A DNA stretch of 37,807 nt from Alphaproteobacteria bacterium (GTDB taxonomy: Bacteria; Myxococcota_A; UBA796; GCA-2862545). This document shows, in pieces, positions 15,677-23,653 of this stretch. Numbering within the stretch: position 1 is the first letter of the stretch; each line of letters begins with the position of its first letter. The DNA is taken from positions 1 through 37,807 of the forward strand of contig JACKEQ010000042.1 of assembly GCA_020632885.1 (NCBI GenBank), in the 5' to 3' direction. The position numbers and the translations under genes were made by a program. The notes below the pieces were generated by a model that worked only from the letters and a program-made list of their open reading frames with translations, was not told the origin of the DNA and did no database searches.

Positions 15677-17173
15677 ATGCCATCCATCAACTTCTCGATG
15701 GCCCCCCAATACCCCCAGGTCGATGTGTGGGGCGAGGCAGCCGAGAACGCACTGCGAAGCGAGCCCGACATCGCCCTGGTGCGTTGCCGCCAGCTCCTCG
15801 AGCTACTCGTGCACGCCATCGAGCAGCGCCACGGGATCCGTCATTCCGGACGAAAACCCAAGCTGTTCGAGCGGCTCGACAACCTGGGCGCCAGGGTTCC
15901 CCCAGAGATTGCTCGTCGGATGTCGAGGGTCCGGCAGGACGCGAACTCGGCGCTCCACGTCGAGGATTTGAACGCCGTGGGGCCTCGCGCATGGGAGGTG
16001 GCAGCCCGGAGGGCTATCGAGACCATGGCCAAGGCCTGGGCGTGGTTCATGGACACCCCGCACGCCCACATCACACTCCCTCATGCCCGGTCGGTCCCAG
16101 ACAAGGTCTTCGAGATCGCCGACCGGGACCTCGACGTCGCCGAGCGCCTGGTCGAGGACGAACGAAACGAGGTGGCCGCGGAGCGCCTCCTCTCGAAGCT
16201 CAGCCCCAATCGTCTGATCCGAAAGGGCGTTCCCCACCACGCCGTGGAGCTCCTCGAGCTCCGCGTCGACAGCATCCGCCTCGCGATGGGGAACCACCAG
16301 GGCCTGCTCCCCGCGCCGCTGAACGTCGCACGAAGCCGCCGGGCGGTGGCCACCGGCCACTCGCGCTACGCCGACGAGGTCGTCCACTACCACAACCGCT
16401 ACGCCGTCGGCCTGCTCAACCGACTCCAGGCTGAGGAAGCCCTCCAGGCCGTGGGCCAGCTCGAGGAGTGGCGCTCGAGCCGCGCGGAGTTTGCACCAGA
16501 CCCACTCGCGAACCTGCAGATCCGCGACTGGCAGCGTGGCGCGTTGCTCGGCACGAAGGGCCAGGCCCTGTGCTTCCTGGCGCACGAACGGCGGGATCCG
16601 TCGCTGGTGGATCAGGCCCTGGCCGCCTTCGCCGCTGCCCGGGACTACTTGGAAGAACCGGCCGATCTCCGGCGGCAGGATGTCTACCGGCTCCACGCCC
16701 TGATCGAGAAGGGCAGACTGGGTGGGACGCTGAACGCCGAGGAGCTCGCGGTGCTCGACGCCCGGATCGAGCACGCCCCGATCGAGGCCATCGGCGAACA
16801 CTGGACACCGGAGATCTTCGCGATCGCGGTCGCGCTGAAGTCGGGCTGGGCGGTGGATCGGAAGGTCACCTGGGCGGGGCGCTTGTCCCACCAGCTCGAC
16901 GCCGTCTGGAGGCGCCGGGAGCCTCTGGAGCACCCCTACGAGCTGGTCGCCGGGAGCCTCCTCCTCGTCCACCCGCCGTCGGCCCCACGCCTGCTCGCCT
17001 CCCTCCAGGCCACCGCCGACAACGGCGGCCTGATCGGCTGGATCGCATCGTGCTACATCGCAGATCATGCGGGTCGACCAGCGCCCACGCCGCCGGACAC
17101 CCTGAGCCCCTGGTGGGACCGCGTCGATCGGCAGGTCCGGGCGCTCGACAACGTGCCGTACAACTATGCCTGA
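15677..17173 (+). CDS. DUF4145/HEPN-like N-terminal domain with helical-repeat C-terminus
   Basis: 498 aa; the ATG follows AAGGA with a six-base gap. Residues about 15-125 match the DUF4145 pattern: a ...RCRQLLELLVHAIEQ helix, an LFERLDNLGARVPPEI segment, then RQDANSALH (R86, N90, H94), where DUF4145 usually has R-x-x-G-N-x-x-x-H. DUF4145 is HEPN-like and occurs at the N-terminus of type I restriction subunits and alone in defence loci. The remaining 370 residues are helical with pairs of short helices, resembling TPR-like repeats (QALAAFAAARDYLEEPADL). No catalytic enzyme motif is seen there. It starts a new unit after the RNase III gene and probably acts with the downstream PD-(D/E)XK nuclease, but its exact function is unknown. 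Confidence 0.62.
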   Translation: MPSINFSMAPQYPQVDVWGEAAENALRSEPDIALVRCRQLLELLVHAIEQRHGIRHSGRKPKLFERLDNLGARVPPEIARRMSRVRQDANSALHVEDLNAVGPRAWEVAARRAIETMAKAWAWFMDTPHAHITLPHARSVPDKVFEIADRDLDVAERLVEDERNEVAAERLLSKLSPNRLIRKGVPHHAVELLELRVDSIRLAMGNHQGLLPAPLNVARSRRAVATGHSRYADEVVHYHNRYAVGLLNRLQAEEALQAVGQLEEWRSSRAEFAPDPLANLQIRDWQRGALLGTKGQALCFLAHERRDPSLVDQALAAFAAARDYLEEPADLRRQDVYRLHALIEKGRLGGTLNAEELAVLDARIEHAPIEAIGEHWTPEIFAIAVALKSGWAVDRKVTWAGRLSHQLDAVWRRREPLEHPYELVAGSLLLVHPPSAPRLLASLQATADNGGLIGWIASCYIADHAGRPAPTPPDTLSPWWDRVDRQVRALDNVPYNYA

Positions 17174-17873
17174 GGGCGGGAAGACGTTCGCCCTGCCCGC
17201 GGTCACCGGTAGGCCCGTCTGGTCGTGTCGCCTCAGCGCCCCCGACCTCCAGAGCCTCCTCTCCACCGCCCACCCCCGCCTGGCTCTCCATCGCCCAGTC
17301 CGCTCGGTTTTGCCTGTTCGCGACCGAGTGTCGCGACGGAACTACGCAAGGGGGCGGCATCCAGCAGGCCCTCGGCATCCAAGTGTCCACCAGAGCTGCC
17401 TGCGCTACGGGGCCCGGGCGGCCTTGCGTACTACCGCCGGCCCTGCATGGTCACCGCGTCCGGCAAGCAGTCCCTCGAGACCCTGGCACAGAGGCCAGGT
17501 TCCCGATCCCCCTGGTGCGGGACGACGAGACCTCGTTGCACCAGGGTGCTCGCCCTCCTGCTGCCCAAGATCCACGAGGCCCAGGATGCCGGCGCGCCGC
17601 CGGACGCGCCCTGCACGGATCCCCCCGCAGCCTGCGCCAAAAGCCCGACTACTCACCAGCTGCTTCGATTCGGCCATCTGGCCGTTCGTCCACGAGGCCA
17701 GCACGTCGGACGAACCGGAGCGCTCGATCCGCGAGAACCGACACGATTGGCGGAGGCCCTCCCGCTCGAGGTCGACCCTCGACCCGGAGCTGGTGGCCAA
17801 AGAGGCGCACGAGGCCCGTAGTGTCGTACGCTTCTATCGTCGAAACGACGGAGGAGAACCCCTTGAGCTCTGA
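17166..17873 (+). pseudogene. Probable decayed ORF between DUF4145-like and PD-(D/E)XK genes
   Basis: A frame begins at ATG 17166, overlapping the previous stop, and ends at TGA 17873, overlapping the next start by 11 bases, which is typical operon packing. The ends read like protein (KTFALPAVTGRPVWSCRLSA; then SAIWPFVHEASTSDEPERSI and DPELVAKEAHEARSVVRFY). The middle is Pro/Arg/Ser-rich in this frame, while protein-like stretches appear in the two other frames (WLSIAQSARFCLFATECRDG, YYRRPCMVTASGKQSLETLA, FPIPLVRDDETSLHQ). This patchwork suggests several indels in a former gene. No family recognised. An alternative is an unusual intact Arg/Pro-rich protein of 235 aa. Confidence 0.4.
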
Positions 17874-18816
17874 TCATCTGCTGAGCAGCCTCGCGTGTTC
17901 CGAGGGCGCCCTGTCTGCCCTCGTCGCGCTGTTCCTCGAGGATGAGGACCATCGCCGGGCGATCCTGGCGAATCTCCGCGCGTCGTCGGCGCCCGGAGTC
18001 GCGGAGACCGTCGACCGATTGTCGGAAGCCGGGGATGTGGAGGTGATTCTTGAGCCCTTCCTCGCGAACGCCGGCAACCTCGACATCGCCGTCGTCTCGC
18101 GAATCTCCAACGCCATCCTCGCCATCGAGAACAAGACCGGCACCACGCTGGGCAAGGACCAGATCACCAAGTACCGGGTCGTCCTGAAGGACAGCGACCC
18201 ACGGGGCGACCGAGCGTTCGCCACGGTCCTGCTGCGCGTCGGACGGCCCGGAAGCGATCCCGACGCTGCGAAGGATCCCCGGGGGGTCGCCGACTCCGCC
18301 GAGCTCACCTACGCCACCCTGTCGAGGCTGCTCGGCGGCGCAGATGTGCCCGGGGAGAGCTACGGCTTCATGGGACGCAGCCTCGAGCACCTGCACCACC
18401 TCGGCAGCCAGGCCCGGCAGGATCCTCCAGAGAAGGACTTCCGCGGAGACCAGCTCGAGGCCATCCGTGCCGTCCTGCTGCGGCGCGGGTGGAGCCCAGG
18501 TCACGGCACCGGAACCATGCTGCCGATCTCGCGGGATGGAGCGGTCTGGACGCTGAGGATCGGGAGCGGCCGTCGCTGCACCATCAACGCGAGGCTCTCC
18601 ATGAAGCTCCCGCCTACGGACGAAAGGACGCCGGTGAGGACCATCGATCTCGCGCGAGGCTGGTCGACGTTCAGCATCCCCACCCCGTTCCCCGGGCACG
18701 AGCGACCCTGGATTCGTGGGGATGTCGATCGGATGCACGAGCAGGCCGTGGTGGTCGGCAACCTGCTGGAGCAGGCGTACGACGCGTGGCGTGCCGCCCA
18801 CGTGGACGTCCGGTGA
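17863..18816 (+). CDS. PD-(D/E)XK superfamily nuclease
   Basis: 317 aa from TTG 17863, chosen because GGAGGAG lies six bases upstream; an in-frame GTG at 17821 is possible but lacks this site. The core reads GNLDIAVVSRISNAILAIENKTG, giving D74, E89 and K91, followed by Q100-x3-Y104. This D...E-x-K...Q-x-x-x-Y order matches the PDDEXK_4-type family found in phage defence and restriction islands. The rest has beta strands and a C-terminal helix with no other motif. It probably cuts DNA. Neighbours are the DUF4145-like gene and a decayed ORF upstream, and a nucleotidyltransferase 473 bp downstream. Confidence 0.75.
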   Translation: MSSDHLLSSLACSEGALSALVALFLEDEDHRRAILANLRASSAPGVAETVDRLSEAGDVEVILEPFLANAGNLDIAVVSRISNAILAIENKTGTTLGKDQITKYRVVLKDSDPRGDRAFATVLLRVGRPGSDPDAAKDPRGVADSAELTYATLSRLLGGADVPGESYGFMGRSLEHLHHLGSQARQDPPEKDFRGDQLEAIRAVLLRRGWSPGHGTGTMLPISRDGAVWTLRIGSGRRCTINARLSMKLPPTDERTPVRTIDLARGWSTFSIPTPFPGHERPWIRGDVDRMHEQAVVVGNLLEQAYDAWRAAHVDVR

Positions 18817-19289
18817 GAGCAGCGAGTCTTGCCCCTCGCATCTCTCCCATCCGGAGCTGCGCCATCTACTTCGCAACGAGCGCTGCCTCGGGGCGCGCAA
18901 AGCAACAGGAGCACGTCGCTTGGGGGCTCCCTGGGCATCGCAGCCAACGACAGTGACGCACGATAGCAGGCTCTGAAATTCTTCTTTGACACTTCAGTGA
19001 TGCAACGTCATCAGCGGGACGTCGTCCGGTACACAACTCGGGCCACGGCGCCACGACCCACCCCTGCGAGCTCGAGCACCCTCTGCCTCCGCGCCCTACT
19101 CCGTCTGGCGGACCGCAGCCCTGGGCACGCGCCCCCGGAGTGTCGGGGGTACCCATCGATCCCTCAGGCGGGAACCCAGAACGACCGGGGACTGCCGACT
19201 CAACAGCGTGGCACGCCACCGGCCGCTGGCTCTCGTCCGACCGCCGGACTGCCATCCACCTCACCCAACGCCACAATGGAGGACCTCCC
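18817..19289 (+). other. 473-bp gene-free leader with AT-rich patch and GC hairpin
   Basis: No convincing ORF. It contains an unusually AT-rich patch for this sequence (18975-19005, including TTTGACA at 18985-18991), and a 6-bp hairpin CCCCCG/CGGGGG at 19132-19149. The patch is the best promoter candidate for the nucleotidyltransferase gene, but I could not find a convincing -10 box, and the leader from there to the ATG would be about 280 bases. Confidence 0.35.
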
Positions 19290-20219
19290 ATGACCATCGA
19301 CCAGATCCTGCGCGCCATCGAGCAACACGATCTCCGACCCGACAAGAAGAGGGTCGAGATGGCGACTGCGCGCGCCCAGAGCCTCGTCCGCGCGATCAAC
19401 GACGCAGACCACGCCCACGAGTTCAACGTCCTCGACATCCAAGCCCACGGGTCCCACGCCCGCGGGACCGCGCTGAGGGGCTTCAAGGACTACGACCTCC
19501 TCGTCGTCCTGAACGAGGACGCCCTGCGGACCACGGCAGGCAAGCGTCGCACGCCCTCCAACACGCTGTCCAGGCTCCGTGCCAGCGTGGAGCGCGTCCG
19601 GGGGCCCGCCGTCTCCCAGGGCCACGTCAACGTGCGCTCCCAGGACCACAGCGTCGGCGTCGAGTACCTCAACCACGACCTGCGCATCGACCTGGTCCCC
19701 GCCGTGAGGACCCGGGCGGGCTACATGATCCCCGAGAAGGCCTCGGGCACCTGGGTGAAGTCGGATCCCCACCAGCACCACCAGGCCTTCATGCATGCGT
19801 GCAGATCCCCGACCGTCCGGCGGGCGACCCGGCTGCTCAAGGGATGGCGAAAGCGGCGCAAGGACGCTGGCGTCCGCATCCCGTCCTGCGGCCTCGAGAT
19901 CCTCGTGATGGGACTCCGTCCGCCCAACGGTGGCACCTACACCACCGTGGACGCAGTGCTCCGGCACATCGCGAGGCAGCGACCGAAACAGCGCATGGTC
20001 CTCTACGGCGCGCCGTCCAACTCACCGGTCACCCTCCGCGACGCGAGCGGGTTCAACGTCGCGTCCGAGATGACGGCGAAGGAGCGCGACAAGCTCATCG
20101 AGCAGGCGAGGAAGGCCGTCGATGAGATCGAGCGGGCCGAGACCGCGCTGCAGCGTGGGCGGGAGGACACCGCCCAAGGGATCCTGGCCAACCTGTTCGT
20201 GCCCAGGAACCTGGGGTAG
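19290..20219 (+). CDS. CD-NTase-like nucleotidyltransferase
   Basis: 309 aa; ATG 19290 is preceded by GGAGG with an eight-base gap, and upstream in-frame starts lack such a site. The Pol-beta-type motif reads AHGSHARGTALRGFKDYDLL: G54-S55, then D67 and D69, with the third carboxylate D134 in HDLRIDLVPAV. The C-terminal half has the helical features of CD-NTases/OAS-like enzymes, including LKGWRKRR, PSCGLEILVMGL and a late PVTLRDASGFNVA segment. Such enzymes make cyclic di- or oligonucleotide alarmones in CBASS. No standard CBASS effector (Cap2/Cap3, SAVED, phospholipase, TM effector) is adjacent. Alternative: an archaeal-CCA-like or other Pol-beta nucleotidyltransferase with a different product. 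Confidence 0.75.
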   Translation: MTIDQILRAIEQHDLRPDKKRVEMATARAQSLVRAINDADHAHEFNVLDIQAHGSHARGTALRGFKDYDLLVVLNEDALRTTAGKRRTPSNTLSRLRASVERVRGPAVSQGHVNVRSQDHSVGVEYLNHDLRIDLVPAVRTRAGYMIPEKASGTWVKSDPHQHHQAFMHACRSPTVRRATRLLKGWRKRRKDAGVRIPSCGLEILVMGLRPPNGGTYTTVDAVLRHIARQRPKQRMVLYGAPSNSPVTLRDASGFNVASEMTAKERDKLIEQARKAVDEIERAETALQRGREDTAQGILANLFVPRNLG

Positions 20220-20333
20220 CACCCCTTCGGTCGCCGTGGGACCTGCTTGCTTGCCACACTACACTTCCCATTGTGAAGTCGTTCCATGCGTAGGACGTCT
20301 CACCACGGATCCCTGCCTACATGGGTGGACTGC

Positions 20334-20361
20334 TTGCCCGCGTGAGATGACATGCTAAAGA
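20334..20361 (+). promoter_or_regulatory. Possible sigma70-like promoter
   Basis: TTGCCC (20334-20339) and TAAAGA (20356-20361) are spaced by 16 bases and lie 16 bases before the ATG of the ATP-binding/winged-helix gene. The region (20220-20376) is less GC-rich than its surroundings and holds a short CTTC/GAAG stem near 20264-20278. Prediction from sequence alone. Confidence 0.3.
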
Positions 20362-20376
20362 GAAGTCGAGGTCACC

Positions 20377-21273
20377 ATGAGCTGGTACCCAAGGCTCATC
20401 GCCCTTCAGGGCACCCTGACCCCCGGCGACTCCTCGGGGCTCCTCGACGAATACGGCGAGCTCACCGTGTTCGGCCGCGTCCTGTTCGCAGTCCAGCCCG
20501 ACGTCGACCGGCCCGAGGCCCTGTCCATCGACGTGTGGCGCTACCAGGGCATGTACGTCGATCGCGACGAGCTCCCCGAGGCGCCGTTCCGGCAGCACCC
20601 TCCTCCGCTCCTCCCCGTGCTGGCGGCCGTGATCGACGAGCACGCCCTCACCCTCTCGCCCACGAACCGGCCCAGCGACGTCGACACCGTGCGCGCCATC
20701 CTCTGGGAGCTGCTCGTCAACGCGCTCGCCCACCGGGACTACGACCTCGACCGGGCCATCGAGATCGAGCTGTTCGCCGACGCGATGCTCGTCGCCTCAC
20801 CCGGAGAGCCCACGCGCGCGAACGTCGAGAACGGCGCCCTGGTCGGCAAAGGCGCCAGGAACCCGGTGCTCCACAGCGCCCTCCACCGGATCGGGCTCTG
20901 CGCAGCCAAGGGTACGGGTTGGCCCCGTGTGGTCGCACTCGGGCGGGACGTCGGGCTGTACCCCCGCGCCGAGGTCGTGGACGGCGCCCTGGAGGTCGTC
21001 ATCCAGGTCGACCCCGAGCGTCACGTCCAGGTCCAGGTCGCTTCCAGCACGGCGAGAGAGACACGCCGGCCCGCCTCCGCGTGGGACGCCGTCCTGCTCG
21101 CCGCGCTGGACGATGGTGCCTGGCACAGGCCGAGCGACCTCGCGGCTTCCACGGGCATCCCGAGGTCCACCCTCACCGCCGCACTGAAGCGCCTCGAGCT
21201 CCAGGGCCTGCTCCAGCGAAGCTCCACCCGCAAGCGGTCGTCCACCCAGACCTACCGTCTGCGTCGCCGGTAG
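20377..21273 (+). CDS. ATP-binding (HATPase_c_4-like) protein with C-terminal winged helix
   Basis: 298 aa; ATG 20377 follows GAGGT. Residues about 105-145 read ELLVNALAHRDY (111-122) followed after two strands by LVASPGE (138-144). This is the N-box-like and 'NPG' pattern of the HATPase_c_4 domain found in AlbA_2/putative DNA-binding regulators. Residues about 225-290 form a winged helix (RPSDLAASTGIPRSTLTAALKR). Members are often regulators in accessory islands, although some are defence components. The typical N-terminal AlbA_2 (Schlafen-like) domain is not obvious; residues 1-90 have no recognised motif. It is convergent with the minus-strand pair that ends at 21283. Confidence 0.65.
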   Translation: MSWYPRLIALQGTLTPGDSSGLLDEYGELTVFGRVLFAVQPDVDRPEALSIDVWRYQGMYVDRDELPEAPFRQHPPPLLPVLAAVIDEHALTLSPTNRPSDVDTVRAILWELLVNALAHRDYDLDRAIEIELFADAMLVASPGEPTRANVENGALVGKGARNPVLHSALHRIGLCAAKGTGWPRVVALGRDVGLYPRAEVVDGALEVVIQVDPERHVQVQVASSTARETRRPASAWDAVLLAALDDGAWHRPSDLAASTGIPRSTLTAALKRLELQGLLQRSSTRKRSSTQTYRLRRR

Positions 21274-21284
21274 ATCGGTAGATC
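21269..21284. repeat. Tandem 8-bp duplication between convergent stops
   Basis: GGTAGATC occurs twice head to tail. The first copy contains the TAG stop of the ATP-binding/winged-helix gene; the second runs to the edge of the minus-strand gene's stop. Probably replication slippage. Confidence 0.5.
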
Positions 21285-21930
21285 AGCCGTCCCGCCCGAT
21301 CTTCCACGCGTCGAACAGCTCGGGCTCCGGGGCCTCCGCCGCAGGCATTTCGGGGCTCGCGATGGGCTCGACAGGGGCCATCAGCTTGCCCAGGGTCTCC
21401 ACCAGCTCGGCCGCGAGCCCGGAGTCGAGCAGGACCTCCAGGCTCGAAGGGCGGGGCCGAGGAGCCGGGGCGTCAGGCCTCACCCCGCGCGCATGGTCGA
21501 TGACGCCCGAAGCCGCCTGGATCACGTACGCCGAGTTCCTGAACATCTTGTTCATGCTGGCACTCTGCGCCCGCAGCTGGCGCTTCATCTCCCCCACCAG
21601 GAACCTGCTCGCCTCGACGGGCTCCTCGGGGACGCTCGGGCCCACCCGTACCGCCAGCAGGAAGGTGCGAGCCTCCCCGACGCTCACCCGGACCTCGCCC
21701 TCGAATCGCCCACCGAGCCTCGTGAGCTCAGTGGCGAGCAGCCTGGCGAGGAGCGGCCCCCACCCCGGCTCCGCGAGGACCCAGAAGCCGCCGACGGCTC
21801 TGTGAGCACCGCCCTCCGCGGCGCCCACCTCCACCAGCACCGAGTATCCGGAGGGGAGGAGCGCCGTGGTGATGTGGTGCTCCAGGTACGCCGCCACGCC
21901 AGGCCAGTCTGCGAACCACCGCACGCTCAC
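21283..21930 (-). CDS. Hypothetical protein
   Basis: 215 aa. The start overlaps the stop of the upstream HTH gene by four bases (ATGA), so the two are translationally coupled. Strong G/C preference at third codon positions on this strand supports coding. The N-terminal 120 residues alternate short strands and helices (AVGGFWVLAEPGWGPLLARL); a basic amphipathic helix follows (FLVGEMKRQLRAQSASMNKM); and a Pro/Ala-rich, acidic tail ends the protein. No family recognised. The pairing with a small DNA-binding-like protein suggests a two-gene accessory module. Confidence 0.6.
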   Translation of the reverse strand: MSVRWFADWPGVAAYLEHHITTALLPSGYSVLVEVGAAEGGAHRAVGGFWVLAEPGWGPLLARLLATELTRLGGRFEGEVRVSVGEARTFLLAVRVGPSVPEEPVEASRFLVGEMKRQLRAQSASMNKMFRNSAYVIQAASGVIDHARGVRPDAPAPRPRPSSLEVLLDSGLAAELVETLGKLMAPVEPIASPEMPAAEAPEPELFDAWKIGRDG

Positions 21931-22235
21931 CGCTTCCTGCCGCGCTGGACGTCGGAGAGCGTGCGGCCGGCGGGACGCTGGCTGGCGTCGGGTTGCGTCA
22001 GCCGCTTCCAGAACTCACGCGCCTCGTGCTCAGTCGCGAACCACGCCACCTGGCTGGATCCGGCCTTGCGCCGCTTCCGGAGCAGGGTGTCCTCGGACAC
22101 CCCCACCGCATCGGCGACCTCGCGCCAGGTCGTCAGCGGGGCCGCCGATCTCGGCGCGTCCAGCACGGTCGCGACCTCCGCCACGCGATCCACCGGGATC
22201 TCCATCCACACCTTTCTCGGGACTGGTGGGAACAT
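21927..22235 (-). CDS. Small helix-turn-helix-like protein
   Basis: 102 aa from ATG 22235, chosen because GGAGG lies just upstream; a longer frame reaches 22481 but overlaps the opposite gene. Residues about 35-62 (TTWREVADAVGVSEDTLLRK) look like a helix-turn-helix with a basic end, followed by a second helical segment (FATEHEAREFWKRL). Likely DNA-binding, possibly an excisionase-like or regulatory protein. Only 30 bp separate its start from the divergent gene at 22266, so it may control both. Confidence 0.6.
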   Translation of the reverse strand: MFPPVPRKVWMEIPVDRVAEVATVLDAPRSAAPLTTWREVADAVGVSEDTLLRKRRKAGSSQVAWFATEHEAREFWKRLTQPDASQRPAGRTLSDVQRGRKR

Positions 22236-22265
22236 GACCACCTCCTGCACACAGAGTGACCGGCC

Positions 22266-23489
22266 ATGCACGACGAGAACATGACGATCTCCCCCGAGGA
22301 GCTCCTCCTTGTCCGCTATTGCTTCGATCCGGCGACGGAATGGCCCGTCGTCTACCTCGGCGAGCGCTCGCCCCCGGGTCGTGTGGCGTGGAGGTTCGCG
22401 TTCACCGCCCTCCATCAGCCGCCTCCCGACGGAGGGACGTCGAGGCTCGTCCCGACCCTGTGGTGTGCGCCGAAGACCCACATCGAGTGGTGCGAGACCG
22501 CCCTCGCCGCAGACCTGGAGCGGGCAGCTCGGATGACGCTGGACGGGTCGAGACGGATGAGGAGGCTGCGCGAGACGCTCGGCCTACGGGACCAGGAGGC
22601 GCTCTGGCAGCGGTGGTGCCCCGTCCCCATCCCGGAGCACCTGGACCTCGGGACCGTCCTCCTGCCCGGCCCCACCCACGACGTCCCGCTCCCCAGCGAC
22701 GTCGCCGGGTACGTCACGGCGGGCACACCTGGCTTCTCGGACCGCATCCACCCCGAAGCCCTCACGGCCTGGCTCGATGCCGCCCCTCTCATGAACCTCT
22801 CCGACGCGCACCAGGGACGTCTACGCCAGGAGGCACCCTGGTGGTTCCTGCACGACCGACTCCAGGACCATCTCGATCCGTCGAGGCCTGACGTGGCCGA
22901 TCTCGGGCCGATCCTCGCTGCCCTCGCTCTCATCGCCGCCGTTCACGGCCCGACTCGCAAGGCATCGCCCACGGAGAGCAACCGCGGCAACACGCTCGGG
23001 CTGACGGAGGCTCGAGATCCGGAGACCCTCTTCCTCCACCTCCTCCTCAGGAAGCTCGACGAGCTCTCCGCGACACGCGCGGCCGGCCGCGGAACCCGCC
23101 GGCTCTACAACCTGGCCCACTCGCTCCTCCTCGAGGGCCCCGATGGCGTCCGCGACCCGGACACGGACGTCGCCGCCGAACGAAGGGCGTCCCGACGCTA
23201 CTCGCTCGCCGAACGGGGCGTCGTACCGCTCCTCATCCCCCTCGACGAGCTCGCCGTCGAGAGCCCCTACCAGGACGCCATCCACCTCGAGTGGCGCCTC
23301 CATCCCGACGACCCGCACATCGCCGTGCGCCGCCCCCTGGCCCTCCACGACGTCGCGGCATCCGCGCTCGAGGACGCCCTGGTTCGGGCCGTCTCGGACC
23401 CCTGGATCACGCGGGCGCTCGGTTTCATCCTCGGCGGCGCCGAGAGCCACTGGACAGCAGAAGATCTCCACGATCCGCGACCTGGATAG
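22266..23489 (+). CDS. Hypothetical protein, last gene of the island
   Basis: 407 aa. ATG 22266 has a poor ribosome site; ATG 22281 is an alternative start five codons in. The sequence is soluble with mixed helices and several Trp-rich stretches (RQEAPWWFLHDRLQDHL). One segment (ESNRGNTLGLTEARDPETLF) and the C-terminal part (ERGVVPLLIPLDELAVESPY) look like conserved surfaces, but I recognise no family. Good third-position GC supports coding. It is divergent from the small HTH/hypothetical pair. Its stop codon forms part of a small hairpin. Confidence 0.6.
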   Translation: MHDENMTISPEELLLVRYCFDPATEWPVVYLGERSPPGRVAWRFAFTALHQPPPDGGTSRLVPTLWCAPKTHIEWCETALAADLERAARMTLDGSRRMRRLRETLGLRDQEALWQRWCPVPIPEHLDLGTVLLPGPTHDVPLPSDVAGYVTAGTPGFSDRIHPEALTAWLDAAPLMNLSDAHQGRLRQEAPWWFLHDRLQDHLDPSRPDVADLGPILAALALIAAVHGPTRKASPTESNRGNTLGLTEARDPETLFLHLLLRKLDELSATRAAGRGTRRLYNLAHSLLLEGPDGVRDPDTDVAAERRASRRYSLAERGVVPLLIPLDELAVESPYQDAIHLEWRLHPDDPHIAVRRPLALHDVAASALEDALVRAVSDPWITRALGFILGGAESHWTAEDLHDPRPG

Positions 23490-23500
23490 CCCACTATCCG
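23484..23500 (+). terminator. Small hairpin at the end of the 407-aa gene
   Basis: GGATAG (containing the stop TAG) and CTATCC pair across a five-base loop. No U-tract follows, so any terminator function is weak. Confidence 0.3.
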
Positions 23501-23506
23501 GGAGCG

Positions 23507-23553
23507 TGTGTACAGGATCCAGCCGAGGACGCCCTGTACACACAACTGTACAC
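23507..23553. promoter_or_regulatory. Cluster of three TGTACA palindromes with an 11-bp inverted repeat
   Basis: GTGTGTACAGG (23507-23517) and its exact complement CCTGTACACAC (23534-23544) form a perfect inverted repeat with a 16-base spacer. A third TGTACA lies at 23548-23553; the six-base palindromes start at 23510, 23536 and 23548. They lie in the 164-bp gap between the defence island and the acyl-CoA dehydrogenase gene, between two convergent genes, which is an odd place for an operator. They may instead be an island-end or recombination site. Confidence 0.45.
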
Positions 23554-23653
23554 ATGCATGCGGATAATCGCGGTTCCATCGTGGCATCCTGCGGCACGCT
23601 GGACACGCACCGCAACCCACGTTATCCAGCTTCCATGCGGAGGAAACGAGAGG

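Noticed and set aside
16468..17862. Long N-terminal extension of the PD-(D/E)XK nuclease frame
   Set aside because: The frame is open but overlaps the DUF4145 gene out of frame and looks Arg/Pro-rich; the TTG at 17863 has a strong ribosome site and is where nuclease-like sequence begins.
18985..19014. sigma70 promoter at TTTGACA
   Set aside because: The -35-like box is good, but the expected -10 position reads CATCAG; recorded only as an AT-rich patch.
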